Part shown: piece after piece, positions 60,501 to 63,415 of the stretch
Layout of the letters: each line of letters opens with the position of its first letter
How positions within the stretch are numbered: position 1 is the stretch's first letter
Assembly: GCA_030142905.1 (NCBI GenBank)
Contig: JASJOG010000016.1
Span: 3,088,501-3,152,500, forward strand
Direction of reading: 5' to 3'
Source: Heliopora coerulea
Lineage: Eukaryota > Cnidaria > Anthozoa > Scleralcyonacea > Helioporidae
Length of the DNA stretch: 64,000 nucleotides
Notes under the pieces: model-generated
The model's database searches: none
What the model was told of the DNA's origin: nothing
What the model saw: only the letters and a program-made list of their open reading frames with translations
Translations under genes and position numbers: made by a program

Positions 60501-61650
60501 GGTTATCGTCCACTAGTTGCCAGGTGGATCAAATGGTCCCTGATGATCAATCGCCTTCGAGAAAGCATAGCGGAGCAAACTGCTGTTGGTGTAATTGGTC
60601 TTGTAAATTCTGGGAAATCGAAGTTTGTTCGGTCTATTTTTGGCAGTCAGGTATGTTTCATGCGTTATAGTATAAACTGTTATGATCTCTTTATATGTAT
60701 AGTTTGTGGGTAATAACATTACCTCGGTTTTCTTTGTTCTCAGTGGGACATTCCAACCTGTACCTTCCCTAATCAACATGCCAGCTTTTTTAGTCCCCTC
60801 GTGTTGAGGTAATATTAGATCTAATATAACCACGGTTGACATTAAACAAGGTTGTATTGCTTATAATCCTACTTTAACAGCAATTAGTGAAAATGCTAGA
60901 TCATGCTGACCTGCAGACGTTACATTTTTAACTATAAAGCCTTCACGTTTGTTTTTGTTTTACTGCATGCTTCATCCATGCTGAAAATATGTTATCTCAC
61001 AACCTTATCCCTAAGTCCTCGGCAACCGATCCTGGTCATTGAGTAAAAATTTACTAAATGACTTTCGTCGGGCAGGAGGTCTAACAGTTTAGACACCTAA
61101 CTTTATCACAAAACTTGCAAGTAATATATCAAATGTAAGATGAAGTGTTTGGTCTGGTTTCCAAACAATGAAAAGTGAATTTGAAAACGAGGCTATAATT
61201 AGATTGAAAAACTCTATAAGCTTTTATTATTTAGTTTTTTTTGAGTGTTTAATCTCATTGGTCATTTTTGCATCACAAGACGTTATTTTTCCTTGACAAA
61301 GAAAATCACCTAAAATCACTCACTTCAGGTTTCACGCCGATGAAATGCTTTCTCTCGAAACGTCGGCATTTCCTCTCATACGTTTCGGGAGTTACCTGAC
61401 CGTTTCAGGTTTTTACACTTCATTCAGCACTATCTGAGCAGCATTCTACTTTTGTATCACAGTTACAATATTGTTAATTAGTACAGATTAGCATGCATCC
61501 AAGCTCTTGAAAATAATATCATTTTCTGTGAGTATTCAAACGGTTCTAGCAATTTATGCACCACTTCAGAAACAAAAACCATTGACATTGCTCATGAGAA
61601 GTATGCCCATTGGTTAGGACTAACCCCGGCAGACTACCCAGAAAACCAAG
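5849..61650 (+). CDS. Host gene: class 3 lipase-P-loop GTPase fusion protein, nine exons, 3' part not found
   Basis: Exons are 5849-6572, 9351-9431, 12780-13030, 17940-18020, 31806-32036, 45174-45548, 59226-60650, 60744-60808 and 61487-61650. All introns are GT-AG and all phases fit, giving at least 1132 residues. Residues 1-240 lead into a lipase fold (HHAIICCRIAYE, VLYVAFRG about 214-221). GHSTG at 269-273 carries the nucleophile Ser271, and DDIVP at 336-340 a probable catalytic Asp. A catalytic His may be the first residue of exon 6. Residues 582-1056 are a long, mostly helical region ending in a Walker A motif, GLVNSGKS (1039-1046), followed by FVRSIFG as in dynamin-like or IRG-like GTPases. 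I cannot name the gene. The likely activity is hydrolysis of a lipid ester coupled to a nucleotide-dependent module; this is inference. Confidence 0.85.
6573..9350 (+). other. Intron 1, no recognisable element
   Basis: AT-rich sequence with no frame of coding character and no clear repeat boundary. It begins GTATGT and ends TTTTGTAG. I see no RNA gene or transposon in it. Confidence 0.6.
9351..9431 (+). CDS. Exon 2: segment before the nucleophile elbow
   Basis: 81 bp between AATTTTGTAG and GTTCAG. It enters at phase 1 and leaves at phase 1, encoding VMGEARKIPLAYFAREIY and then QERRIIFS. The spliced junction with exon 3 rebuilds the Gly of GHSTG. The small size and the weak donor make it easy for gene finders to miss; phase and fit to the lipase fold support it. 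Confidence 0.8.
9432..12779 (+). other. Intron 2
   Basis: Contains the dispersed repeat copy at 9906-10324. The remainder is AT-rich with a short C-rich tract near 12121-12145. No gene is recognised. Confidence 0.6.
9906..10324 (-). repeat. Dispersed repeat, copy 1
   Basis: About 420 bp, clearly homologous to 19218-19633 in the same orientation. Both contain GGCAACTGGGGCAG-like and CTCCCTCAGCATA blocks and a shared - strand frame reading SLTKII.VDIA.D.NAFI..FTG. The family is unknown to me; the frame suggests a coding remnant of a mobile element. Strand is assigned from that frame. Confidence 0.7.
12780..13030 (+). CDS. Exon 3: lipase active-site exon (GHSTG, DDIVP)
   Basis: Acceptor ATTTTGCAG, donor GTATATGG; phase 1 in, phase 0 out. 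It encodes GHSTGGTIAALVV, where the Ser of G-x-S-x-G is the expected nucleophile. It continues through LRCITFGVTPVGD and HIVKKDDIVPKLFG, where the Asp before Val-Pro is at the usual place of the catalytic Asp in class 3 lipases (DxVP). This exon is the best evidence that the gene encodes a catalytically competent lipase. Confidence 0.9.
13031..17939 (+). other. Intron 3, largely featureless
   Basis: AT-rich. Holds a poly-T/GTTT tract at about 14358-14395. Open frames here are short, lack domain motifs and look like chance. No transposon with clear ends was seen. Confidence 0.55.
17940..18020 (+). CDS. Exon 4
   Basis: 81 bp, phase 0 on both sides, acceptor GTTTTACAG, donor GTGAGT. It encodes 27 residues, GLLLNLVNELFEIPLNMLLQ and then LHLQDSP, an amphipathic helical segment that would lie between the catalytic Asp and the C-terminal part of the lipase fold. 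Confidence 0.75.
19218..19633 (-). repeat. Dispersed repeat, copy 2
   Basis: Second copy of the repeat at 9906-10324, same orientation and similar length. The - strand frame is longer here (about 89 codons at 19409-19678) and keeps SLTKII, VDIA, NAFI and FFTG. Conservation of that frame between two diverged copies suggests past coding function. Confidence 0.7.
19697..19965 (+). repeat. Probable 5' LTR of the BEL/Pao element
   Basis: Begins TGTTAGAA and ends CGACA shortly before the primer binding site. Includes TATAAGATAAT-like sequence near 19747. The left edge is chosen only from the TG...CA convention, since no second LTR is available for comparison. Confidence 0.45.
19974..19991 (+). other. 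Retroelement primer binding site
   Basis: TGGCGACCCCGGCAGGAT begins with TGG, complementary to a tRNA CCA end, and would pair with 18 nt of a tRNA 3' end. The implied acceptor strand (CGGGGTC, then G, then CCA) resembles tRNA-Arg; the tRNA identity is inference. Confidence 0.65.
20085..21360 (+). pseudogene. BEL/Pao gag C-terminus and aspartic protease
   Basis: A gag start (MTSEQFRREL) lies at about 20085. At 20480-20530 the zinc knuckle CYNCAGSGHTASKC fits CxxCxxxxHxxxxC, followed by the second Cys/His cluster (CCICSCKHHTC) typical of BEL elements. The protease starts with MMDSGSIRSY, so the DSG active site is intact. The MITE at 20737-21018 splits the protease between KLKL and RPTTFEEK. 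Stops and frame changes make the gene inactive. Confidence 0.75.
20737..21018. mobile_element. Harbinger-like MITE, 282 bp, TAA target duplication
   Basis: Terminal inverted repeats GAGGCTGATTACAT at the left and ATGTAATCAGCCCC at the right, flanked by TAA at 20734-20736 and 21019-21021. The TIR start and a TAA duplication fit PIF/Harbinger. Removing the element and one TAA rejoins the protease frame of the BEL element. There is no coding capacity. Confidence 0.8.
21373..21810 (+). repeat. LTR-like repeat, copy 1 (+)
   Basis: Same family as the copies at 26030-30772. Shared blocks: TTACCAGAAAA near the start, repeated CATTARCGC-type words, CCAACAGACGACCA in the middle, GTATAAAAGAT, GGGAATAAAAC, then GGTTGGATAGTTCTAACG. 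The TATAAAA then AATAAA order looks like promoter plus poly(A) signal of an LTR. It sits inside the protease-to-RT part of the BEL element. Confidence 0.7.
21830..22560 (+). pseudogene. BEL/Pao reverse transcriptase
   Basis: The N-terminal part reads KFVHPFTDSQLF, ESGRFRNWLPWK and YEELPMNRKLA. The fingers region has RDQIGQEIIEEVPDEHYVAHE and VVYDCSARVD. The catalytic YVDDV lies at 22515-22529. These are the expected BEL/Pao motifs. Stops between blocks show decay. Confidence 0.8.
23000..23320 (+). pseudogene. BEL/Pao RNase H-like segment
   Basis: One frame reads LVPKSRTAPKGHSIPPRLEL and then VVAHLLAKLMAHV, matching the SKSRLAPxKxxTIPRLEL block that follows RT in BEL/Pao polyproteins. The region before it (22560-23000) is RT C-terminus with disrupted frame. 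Confidence 0.65.
23580..24780 (+). pseudogene. BEL/Pao integrase
   Basis: HYHERTLHG near 23910-23940 and KCHKCTRYRPKA near 24012-24050 form the HHCC zinc-binding domain. RPFAVTGEDFLG and RGTPDITVCDNGKTF are the start and second acidic residue of the DDE core. The frame changes at least three times. Confidence 0.75.
24968..25870 (+). pseudogene. Tc1-like DDE transposase relic
   Basis: An N-terminal helix-turn-helix region (SVADALGTNRSIARAIVALY) is followed by a DDE core: FIEECGYNIWTARNHGRA (first Asp replaced by Glu), VTVTMAI, VFIVDDAPAH and a degraded LPPYSRFLTIVEQA block. This is the layout of Tc1/ISXO2-like DDE_3 transposases. Stops at about 25311 and 25622 break the frame. No terminal inverted repeats were found. 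Confidence 0.75.
26030..26475 (+). repeat. LTR-like repeat, copy 2 (+)
   Basis: Full-length member starting near TTTGCTGTTCATTACC and ending near CTGACTACGTTCTAC. Directly followed by a tandem copy at 26480. The TATA-like word is mutated, but GGGAATAAAAC is present. Confidence 0.75.
26480..26935 (+). repeat. LTR-like repeat, copy 3 (+), tandem to copy 2
   Basis: Shows GTATAAAAGATAATGG, GGAATAAAAC and GAATTCGGTTGGACAG in order. It is the left edge of the large inverted repeat that runs to about 28500. Confidence 0.75.
26930..28500. repeat. Imperfect palindrome around an inverted LTR-like repeat
   Basis: The left arm (about 26930-27510) and right arm (about 27910-28500) are inverted copies. 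For example TACTGCAGTGTATTGTAAGC on the left is mirrored near 28255-28300, and GGTGCAGACGAAACCAC is mirrored near 28115-28132. The arms are diverged by substitutions and indels. Between them lies an inverted LTR-like repeat (27530-27906). Function unknown; it may be a foldback-type or rearranged LTR element. Confidence 0.75.
27530..27906 (-). repeat. LTR-like repeat, copy 4 (-)
   Basis: Reverse complement of the copies at 26030 and 26480, ending GTGAACAGCAAAAGGTG. It occupies the spacer of the palindrome. Confidence 0.75.
28774..28816 (-). ncRNA. Hammerhead-like motif, left end of PLE pair
   Basis: On the - strand: GACU, CUGAAGA, a hairpin with GAUGGC/GCCAUC, GAAACGU, C, AGUC. GACU and AGUC pair as a 4-bp stem I. 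The core fits CUGANGA...GAAA, but the hairpin absorbs two core bases, so activity is uncertain. Confidence 0.5.
29934..29976 (+). ncRNA. Hammerhead-like motif, right end of PLE pair (degraded)
   Basis: GACU, CUGAAAA, hairpin, GAAACGU, C, AGUC. Stem I is the same as in the left end, but the conserved G of CUGANGA is A here, so cleavage is unlikely in this copy. Confidence 0.45.
30455..30772 (-). repeat. LTR-like repeat, copy 6 (-)
   Basis: Starts near TAATTCCATATAACCTTAAA and ends GATGAACAGCAAAAGGTG. Contains the CATTARCGC-type words in reverse orientation. Confidence 0.7.
30780..31805 (+). other. Intron 4 end, no clear element
   Basis: No frame with domain motifs. A short GC-rich block (CATGCGGCCCACCTGACCC) near 31050-31082 may be the edge of an unidentified transposon. 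The exon 5 acceptor follows. Confidence 0.4.
31806..32036 (+). CDS. Exon 5: C-terminal part of the lipase domain
   Basis: Acceptor TTTTATTAG, donor GTAAGT, phase 0 on both sides, 77 codons. FGIYYILDSS matches the GxYxxL strand near the C-terminus of class 3 lipases. The frame opens upstream of its first ATG, as expected for an internal exon. Confidence 0.85.
32230..32890 (+). pseudogene. Jockey/CR1-like LINE reverse transcriptase fragment
   Basis: Frame pieces read DFIKAFDSINHNIV, LPIIAGVPRGTRLGSVLFL and VMINDL, then KYMNNITISEN where YVDD or YADD is expected. This is the palm of a jockey-group LINE RT with both catalytic Asp replaced by Asn. The fragment has no endonuclease and no 3' end, and carries several stops. 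Confidence 0.75.
33282..33524 (-). pseudogene. Gypsy pol C-terminus
   Basis: Reads HHVKIGEKVILQQPHSNKYS, AT, FHHNRLEI, matching the chromatin-facing end of gypsy polyproteins (xKxGDxVLxxQ...NKxxxxF). It continues the integrase above it. Confidence 0.55.
33940..34195. other. GC-rich insert with 27-bp direct repeats
   Basis: Two similar words (TTGTGCCGCCGCCCCTGA near 34019 and CTGTGCCGCCGCCCCTGG near 34176) bracket a segment with a 14-bp perfect palindrome, GGGGGGCGCCCCCC (34130-34143). It interrupts the gypsy integrase right after its CxxC. Family unknown. Confidence 0.4.
34200..34384 (-). pseudogene. Gypsy integrase HHCC domain
   Basis: One - strand frame reads VRGNEIVFPQALR-like sequence, then VAHENHAGITRCKQRLGSKL, WWP and FIKCCHPC. 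The H-x3-H and C-x2-C pairs are present, so this is the N-terminal zinc-binding domain. Confidence 0.65.
34506..34668. mobile_element. Palindromic 163-bp insertion with 12-bp target duplication
   Basis: TAGGTGACATGT flanks it at 34494-34505 and 34669-34680. The two 61-bp arms (34506-34566, 34575-34635) are perfect inverted copies around an 8-nt centre. Each arm reads GGTAGTCGAAAGCTTG outward from the centre, resembling the 3' half of the motif found at the PLE ends. I read it as a minimal head-to-head pair of PLE 3' tails. Confidence 0.7.
34985..35240 (-). pseudogene. Gypsy RNase H
   Basis: Reads SLTSAKIKYGHIKKEAFAIA, YVCEHFRMYLFG and LKVMTSPLN, matching the SLTxxExxYxxxEKEALAxV...F..YLYG block after RT in gypsy elements. 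The TDHKPL motif is degraded to VMTSPL. Confidence 0.75.
35442..35482 (-). ncRNA. Hammerhead-like motif, left end
   Basis: - strand: AUUCU, CUGUGGA, U, GUUGC-loop-GCAAC, GAAACGUU, AGAAU. AUUCU and AGAAU form a perfect 5-bp stem I. The core base A6 is U here. Confidence 0.5.
35630..37358 (-). pseudogene. PLE reverse transcriptase-GIY-YIG protein, frameshifted
   Basis: The RT has IFIMKPDKGNGVVIIDRSDY, GILYGLPKVHK, MVSFDIKSLFTNIPLD, GVAMGSPLGPTFAD and RRYVDDCF. It shifts frame at about 36535-36555 where the 7-bp unit AAAAAGC is repeated. The second frame continues FLLFASPDHIAP, CLPFLDVLITR and the GIY-YIG block FKCQRCSSLYVGQTSRLLHT. The N-terminal PLE domain is missing. Confidence 0.9.
37395..37435 (+). 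ncRNA. Hammerhead-like motif, right end
   Basis: AUUUU, CUGAGGA, U, GUUGC-gugca-GCAAC, GAAACGUU, AGAAU. The core is a perfect CUGANGA, followed by one extra U before stem II (5 bp). Stem I is 5 bp with one U-G pair where the left copy has C-G. Confidence 0.6.
37690..38183 (-). pseudogene. Gypsy reverse transcriptase
   Basis: Reads LTKGYLQLSLAPK, YITAFSTP, LVTGACPSNEYFQEKIHEL and LFADDALI. The FADD motif keeps both catalytic Asp. Upstream RRIKIPIVNEFYKKC fits the RT start. Frames change near 37990. Confidence 0.8.
38184..38836. other. Stretch without recognised features
   Basis: AT-rich, no coding motifs. May contain decayed gypsy sequence between gag and pol. Confidence 0.4.
38837..39170 (+). 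repeat. Probable solo LTR
   Basis: Starts TGTTACATTCC and ends in TAACA. Inside, CATAAAAAGAG and CCAATAAAGATCC are in promoter and poly(A) order about 180 bp apart, and a GACACTGGTGAAGGAACC segment just outside resembles a gypsy-type primer site. No partner LTR was seen. Confidence 0.5.
39210..39910 (+). pseudogene. LINE ORF1-like protein remnant
   Basis: A coiled-coil start (IQQKLKPICKSEGELKDAMK...VGELEAKCQTVV, interrupted by a TAA) leads to CWEISGLQVKQNEDTKDLVI and then DENDISVSHRLP, IVKFFVEK. This is the RRM-like ORF1 of L1/CR1-type LINEs that carries RxECxEISGI and DISVSHRL motifs. Several stops; no ORF2 follows. Confidence 0.65.
40000..40770 (+). pseudogene. RTE-like LINE 5' fragment with endonuclease
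   Basis: An untranslated 5' block (CCTGCCTGTCGTGAAAGGCG and following) leads to an APE endonuclease in two frames: VGSWNVETMTGRGREVVDVM, EILRVQETKWKG, then ISVYAPKGG and GGDFNAHLGE. It stops before the RT. The loss of the 3' part is unusual because LINE copies normally lose the 5' part. Confidence 0.7.
41030..41310. other. GC-rich MITE-like segment
   Basis: Dense in GGCC(T/A)GGCC-type words, including GGCCTAGGCC near 41198, with CCCGTTCACACT near its left edge and AGCGTGAACTCGG near its right edge that are roughly inverted. No target duplication identified. Confidence 0.35.
41515..41735. repeat. Inverted repeat with two hammerhead-like halves
   Basis: Arms of about 105 bp mirror each other around CATTC (41619-41623). 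Both contain CTAATGATGA followed by a short hairpin and CGAAA. The layout, head to head with tails outward, is that of the PLE pairs. The right arm overlaps the end of the gag frame. Confidence 0.65.
41624..41655 (+). ncRNA. Hammerhead-like motif (degraded)
   Basis: CUAAUGA, U, GACUA-aaacc-UAGUC, GAAAUGU, A. Stem II is a perfect 5 bp. The conserved G5 is A and stem I is only about 2 bp, so this copy is unlikely to cleave. Confidence 0.4.
41679..42002 (-). pseudogene. Gypsy gag N-terminus
   Basis: Starts MNNFNIGAPRSGLPPFVPF and contains RERWRKWLNRFQSLLDSL, YVGDATTDIFDALSE and DYKTTVSKLNDF, the capsid-like block seen in K02A2.6-type gypsy elements. It is truncated after about 95 residues. It may be the 5' end of the gypsy element at 33282-38183. 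Confidence 0.7.
42465..42640. repeat. (TTTA)n microsatellite
   Basis: Mostly TTTA with TTTTA variants over about 175 bp. The open frame through it is a by-product. Confidence 0.95.
42700..44430. other. Intron 5 segment without recognised element
   Basis: AT-rich; several short frames without domain motifs. A GC-richer block at about 43760-43990 could be part of an unidentified element. Confidence 0.4.
44526..44669 (+). mobile_element. 144-bp insertion with 13-bp target duplication and hammerhead-like motif
   Basis: TATTTGTCGAATG at 44513-44525 and TATTTGTCTAATG at 44670-44682 differ by one base. Between them is a short, non-coding sequence whose only visible structure is the motif at 44552-44587. 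The duplication length matches the PLE insertions, so it is either a strongly truncated PLE tail or a small non-autonomous ribozyme element. Confidence 0.75.
44552..44587 (+). ncRNA. Hammerhead-like motif in the 144-bp insertion
   Basis: UUUC, CUGACGA, A, GGGC-cuuu-GCUC, GAAAUGU, U, GGAA. Core is a perfect CUGANGA and GAAA. Stem II has 4 bp with one G-U. Stem I (UUUC/GGAA) has 4 bp with one U-G. Confidence 0.55.
44976..45045 (+). mobile_element. 3' part of a tRNA-derived SINE
   Basis: B box GGTTCGATCCC at 44984-44994, then a CTCAGAAA...TTTCTCTGAG hairpin tail as in the 5410 and 62250 copies. The A box is missing, so it is 5' truncated. Confidence 0.7.
45174..45548 (+). CDS. Exon 6
   Basis: Acceptor ATTTTTGTAG, donor GTAAGA, phase 0 on both sides, 125 codons. 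It begins HRIERYE; a His followed by Tyr a few residues on is where class 3 lipases carry the catalytic His, but the assignment is tentative. The rest (VVAKIAGSSMWFVHEVSIGD, SQSVIVRVKTHFEN) looks like a beta-rich domain with no family I recognise. Confidence 0.85.
45549..46520 (+). other. Intron 6 start, featureless
   Basis: AT-rich, no coding motif or repeat boundary. The PLE palindrome follows. Confidence 0.5.
46610..46895. repeat. GGTCACCGGRTATCTCC minisatellite, left arm
   Basis: About seven degenerate units, spaced 30-50 bp, in the 3' flank of the left PLE copy. Confidence 0.8.
47031..47074 (-). ncRNA. Hammerhead-like motif, left arm
   Basis: Mirror image of the motif at 49780-49823. 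Confidence 0.55.
47067..48390 (-). pseudogene. PLE RT-GIY-YIG, left copy
   Basis: Same two overlapping frames as the right copy: RT core 48390-47557, then the GIY-YIG frame 47576-47067. It starts abruptly at KDIKLTDDEELVSFD because the upstream part is lost at the palindrome centre. Not a functional gene in this form. Confidence 0.85.
48395..49297 (+). pseudogene. PLE reverse transcriptase, right copy
   Basis: RT motifs: LANILEPLVGNTNCHVKNSY, SFDVVSLFTNIPVDLA, GTAMGSPVSAVIANL, KRYVDDVIS (YVDD at 48830-48841) and TFLDTLI. The PLE N-terminus is absent, so it is 5' truncated. The open frame extends further left, to 48173, but that part is the antisense of the left arm and not part of the gene. 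It ends at 49297, in the wrong frame for the GIY-YIG domain. Confidence 0.9.
49278..49787 (+). pseudogene. PLE GIY-YIG endonuclease domain, right copy
   Basis: Overlaps the RT frame by 20 bp in the +1 frame. Contains YSIPCRDCEQVYIGQTKRQF and GTRLKEHKSAL, the GIY-YIG nuclease core with its Cys pair (CRDC), as in canonical PLEs. Its TGA stop (49785-49787) lies inside the CTGATGA of the hammerhead-like motif. The same frameshift occurs in the left arm. Confidence 0.9.
49780..49823 (+). ncRNA. Hammerhead-like motif, right arm
   Basis: ACCC, CUGAUGA, A, GACAC-loop-GUGUC, GAAACGU, U, GGGU. ACCC and GGGU make a 4-bp stem I, GACAC/GUGUC a 5-bp stem II. ACGU is self-complementary, which would allow stem III to form between two copies, as in dimeric hammerheads. 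One extra A before stem II departs from the consensus. Confidence 0.6.
49960..50245. repeat. GGAGATAYCCGGTGACC minisatellite, right arm
   Basis: Mirror of the array at 46610-46895, about seven degenerate units. Confidence 0.8.
50660..51187 (-). repeat. Possible solo LTR (- strand)
   Basis: On the - strand, ACTATATAAGCGC precedes GTAAATAAATTG by about 240 bp, in promoter and poly(A) order. Not coding. It could also be the 3' UTR of the PLE that ends at 51188. Edges uncertain. Confidence 0.35.
51188..51910 (-). pseudogene. PLE C-terminal part with GIY-YIG
   Basis: SDEERRKKRLLELEEVLERQ near 51900, then HYPNNPQVINKIKRDIQFLH, KCVEKRCGTCNLLITG and NIIYIVVRSKCESFYVGQTE. It continues the RT frame interrupted by the mariner element, and would join in frame without it. 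Confidence 0.85.
51915..53176 (-). mobile_element. Tc1/mariner-type transposon with TIRs and TA duplication
   Basis: TIRs of about 29 bp: ACGGGTGGTAACTAAAAAAG at the left, mirrored by CTTTTTTAGT-like sequence ending ACCACCCGT at the right. TA at 51913-51914 and 53177-53178. Without the element and one TA, the PLE frame reads through, so it inserted into a then-intact PLE. Confidence 0.9.
52035..52869 (-). pseudogene. Mariner-like transposase
   Basis: N-terminal helix-turn-helix (CGVSQAKLALKFGVHKSYIH), then the DDE core: VVMDDEAYFTL, VWLAISEEGQSDPFF, FSPDLAPSHYATDTIALFNE and RPIENLWGILKSRVYDG. The first frame overlaps the second at 52501-52634 with a frameshift. The second acidic residue is in FSPDLAPSH (normally QDxAPxH), so one position is altered and the enzyme is probably dead. 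Confidence 0.85.
53179..54697 (-). pseudogene. PLE N-terminal domain and reverse transcriptase
   Basis: SSREFSNDEIKLLERGLKFT and PTPERN is the conserved PLE N-terminus. Then ERNALKK, KMRPIVADPSSPTHRLSNFI, VSFDVVSLYTNIPHDL, GTAMGTKMAPTYV and KLPFLDVLLYK. The YVDD segment is lost in a damaged region between 53400 and 53513. Several frameshifts. Confidence 0.85.
55072..55185 (+). repeat. Inverted partial copy of the PLE N-terminal region
   Basis: Reads LETTTNYHHQNTTPTTKRS and then KGERNAL on the + strand, mirroring 54288-54390. It forms the right end of the PLE, again a head-to-head arrangement, with about 90% identity by eye. Confidence 0.75.
55393..57751 (+). pseudogene. THAP-domain transposase, decayed
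   Basis: MPHCMVPMCTNG starts a THAP zinc finger; VCSTHFTEDCF is its CxxH half, displaced by frameshifts. An acidic linker follows after a probable intron (55693 to 55787). The core reads AAILFTGNTFQHVADSAKYL, VDLCGDGRPDSPGHSAKYGT, LTTDRHTIIT and HQYDV, then LVEEWISILHHIVNEHQWER and HFSYNGM. The CGDGRxDSPG and TDRH blocks are shared by a large family of THAP transposase-like proteins in marine invertebrates. Stops are frequent. Confidence 0.75.
57815..58566 (-). CDS. P2X7 intracellular-domain-like protein, two exons
   Basis: Exon 1 (58566-58355) encodes a Ser- and Glu-rich start, MYAITMNIPHNYSCDD through AGRLGNLDW. The donor GTAAGA and acceptor TCGTAG join in phase to exon 2 (58245-57815), giving W-CECGHCQIM. 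Then CITDYSGFHTVCLNRWVLQA, AYRQLARWCWGVLGREIRTV and PSCAVSSIRAHFP. The Cys-rich start and the AYRQ...RWxWG...LPSCAV block match the cytoplasmic ballast of P2X7 receptors, which occurs as a separate gene in many invertebrates. No transmembrane segment. A TGA at 57996-57998 interrupts exon 2, so it may be a pseudogene. A donor at 57811-57814 implies further exons. Confidence 0.7.
58771..59225 (+). other. Intron 6 end
   Basis: No element recognised. The acceptor TTTTTAAG precedes exon 7. Confidence 0.5.
59226..60650 (+). CDS. Exon 7: long helical region and P-loop of the GTPase domain
   Basis: 475 codons, phase 0 on both sides, donor GTATGT. The open frame starts upstream of any ATG, as expected. 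Helical, with many Lys and Glu; no transmembrane segment. The last part reads AVGVIGLVNSGKSKFVRSIF. GxxxxGKS is a Walker A/G1 motif, and the following FVRSIFG resembles the STLINALLG of dynamin-like GTPases. The other G motifs must lie further downstream. Confidence 0.85.
60744..60808 (+). CDS. Exon 8 (short)
   Basis: 65 bp between TTCTCAG and GTAATA, phase 0 in and phase 2 out, encoding WDIPTCTFPNQHASFFSPLV. The phase fits exon 9 only with the acceptor at 61485-61486. Less certain than the larger exons. Confidence 0.6.
60809..61486 (+). other. Intron 8 with a motif resembling a degraded PLE end
   Basis: Near 61337-61365, CCGATGAAATG...CGAAACGTCGGC recalls the hammerhead-like motif of the PLE ends but lacks a stem II. 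Otherwise no feature. Confidence 0.4.
61487..61650 (+). CDS. Exon 9 (last recognised)
   Basis: Acceptor TAGTACAG, donor GTGAGT. Encodes LACIQALENNIIFCEYSNGS and TKTIDIAHEKYAHWLGLTPA, then DYPENQ, ending at phase 1. In the GTPase reading it would follow the G1 region, but I see no certain G3 (DxxG) motif yet. No following exon was found before the end of the window. Confidence 0.65.
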
Positions 61651-61759
61651 GTGAGTAAGAAGTTCATATTCTAACTGGTTCCGGTTGTTACTGAAAGGTT
61701 TTTGCCAAGAATGTGCTAATGGGACAAACCTAACTTATTATACTGCATTAAGACGAGTA

Positions 61760-62190
61760 AGTTACGTATCAAAACAAGAGTTCAGGAAGGGCCGAATGGT
61801 TTCTATGATCAGCTAAAGGACCTCTAGGGTTTGAAAGGTATCGACATTAAACTAGATGAGTCGATTTTTGACCAGTTCCTGAAACGAATCTGAATGGAAA
61901 ACGTTATGAAGTGAGGCTTCTATGGAAGAGAGATCATCTATTTCAGCCAGATAATTACACGTTAAACTACTACCGGCTGAAGTTTTTATTAAAAAGAGTG
62001 AAAGTCAACCCCAATGTCCCAAGGGAGCACGACTACGTCATATGAGAACAGCACAGGCTAGAAATATTCAAAGGCTTGAAAAAGAATGTAATGCGGAACC
62101 AATAGGGAAGGTCACGTAAACTCCACGTAAAACTGTTGCTCGTCATGGTATGTCAGCTGCATGCTAAGTTAAGAATCGTACAAGGTGAAT
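61760..62190 (+). pseudogene. BEL/Pao RT fragment
   Basis: Pieces read ESIFDQFLKRI, GKRYEV-like sequence, LLWKRDHLFQPDNYTLNYYR and LKFLLKRVK, the segment just before RT in BEL/Pao polyproteins (GxYxVxLPWK...LPxNxxxAxxRL). It corresponds to 21900-22090 of the other BEL element but is a different lineage. Several stops. Confidence 0.6.
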
Positions 62191-62249
62191 ATTATATCCA
62201 ATAACATGAGGGAGATTGGTGATATCATGGACGATATGTGGACGTTCGT

Positions 62250-62410
62250 CACACTCGTACCTCAGGAAAACGATTTCTGAGCACCAGACGGGGATCGAAC
62301 CCGCAACCTACTGCTAACAGGTGAGACCATTGAGCAACCCAGATCGAGATGGTGAGCCAAAGTGCTGGTTCGAAATATGTGCTGTCTATGCAGCAGTGAC
62401 GATACGTGAA
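62250..62410 (-). mobile_element. tRNA-derived SINE (- strand)
   Basis: On the - strand: leader, GTTGCTCAATGG (A box, damaged), GGTTCGATCCC (B box, 62291-62301) and a CTCAGAAATCG...CCTGAGG tail. Same family as 5410 and 44976. Confidence 0.7.
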
Positions 62411-63185
62411 TAATGATGACGAGTAAGACGAATGTTACATACATGTTACAGTCGTGTTTATCAGTGGTGAGATGGTCCAGATTTCTTAAAAGGTGAAGAA
62501 AGTCGTTAGCTAAATGTGACTAGCTGTCTTTATCCTGTAAAAAACGCTTTTCAGGAAAACGTTTGTTCAAGTAACAACTAATCCTCGTTATCTAAGGGAA
62601 TCCACAAGTATCCTGACAACAATGTGCACGTCTCCAGCAGAAACGACGTAGAAGCTCATCTTGAAACTCTAATTCCAAGGACCAAAAGTTTCCAACAGGA
62701 AAAGCTCTTAGCTAAAGCCCGGCTAAAAATCCAACGACAAAACCTAAACCTAGGGATGCTACCAACCGACGAGCTGGCTTAACCCAATGAATTATGGATA
62801 AAACATGTTCATAAAACTATTCTTAAGAGCAAGAAATGCAAACGGCTGCACTTTTCATTAGCTAGACCTGTTCACCGACATTGATCCGCTGGCATGTGGA
62901 GGAAAAATGTCGCAGTCCTTGTTTCCCTTCCCTCCCCGACCACCCCATTTTTCTACCGTCTCAAGCGAGTACGCCAAAGCGGCATATGGGAAACTCCCTC
63001 TGAACTAGAAAGACGTGTGTACAACAAACCATCGCCCACCTTGAGAGTTTGAGTAAGGTTGCTAGATTTTGAAAATTGTCCAAAAGCTTAAAATTCAACT
63101 TTTAATTAATAAATTAAAAAGGGAAAAATAAGTCAGAAACTCGAACAATTCGGACACTAATTAACCAAATTCCTACTTATTATCC
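62411..63185. other. Stretch without recognised feature
   Basis: A weak frame near 62600-62760 could be transposon-derived; no domain motif seen. Confidence 0.4.
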
Positions 63186-63189
63186 CAAA

Positions 63190-63208
63190 TCTACTATATA
63201 AATATATG

Positions 63209-63273
<65 letters not shown>

Positions 63274-63357
63274 GAAGTAGGGGTTTGGTTGGTTAGTGTC
63301 CGAATTGTTTGAGTATATATATATATATTTACATTTACGTATATATATATTTACATG

Positions 63358-63415
<58 letters not shown>

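Noticed and set aside
61337..61365. Hammerhead motif in intron 8
   Set aside because: The core lacks the U of CUGA and has no stem II hairpin. At most a decayed remnant.
61482..61650. Exon 9 starting at 61482 (phase 0)
   Set aside because: It would skip exon 8. The acceptor at 61485-61486 fits the phase of exon 8 and has the better CAG. The alternative remains possible as an isoform.
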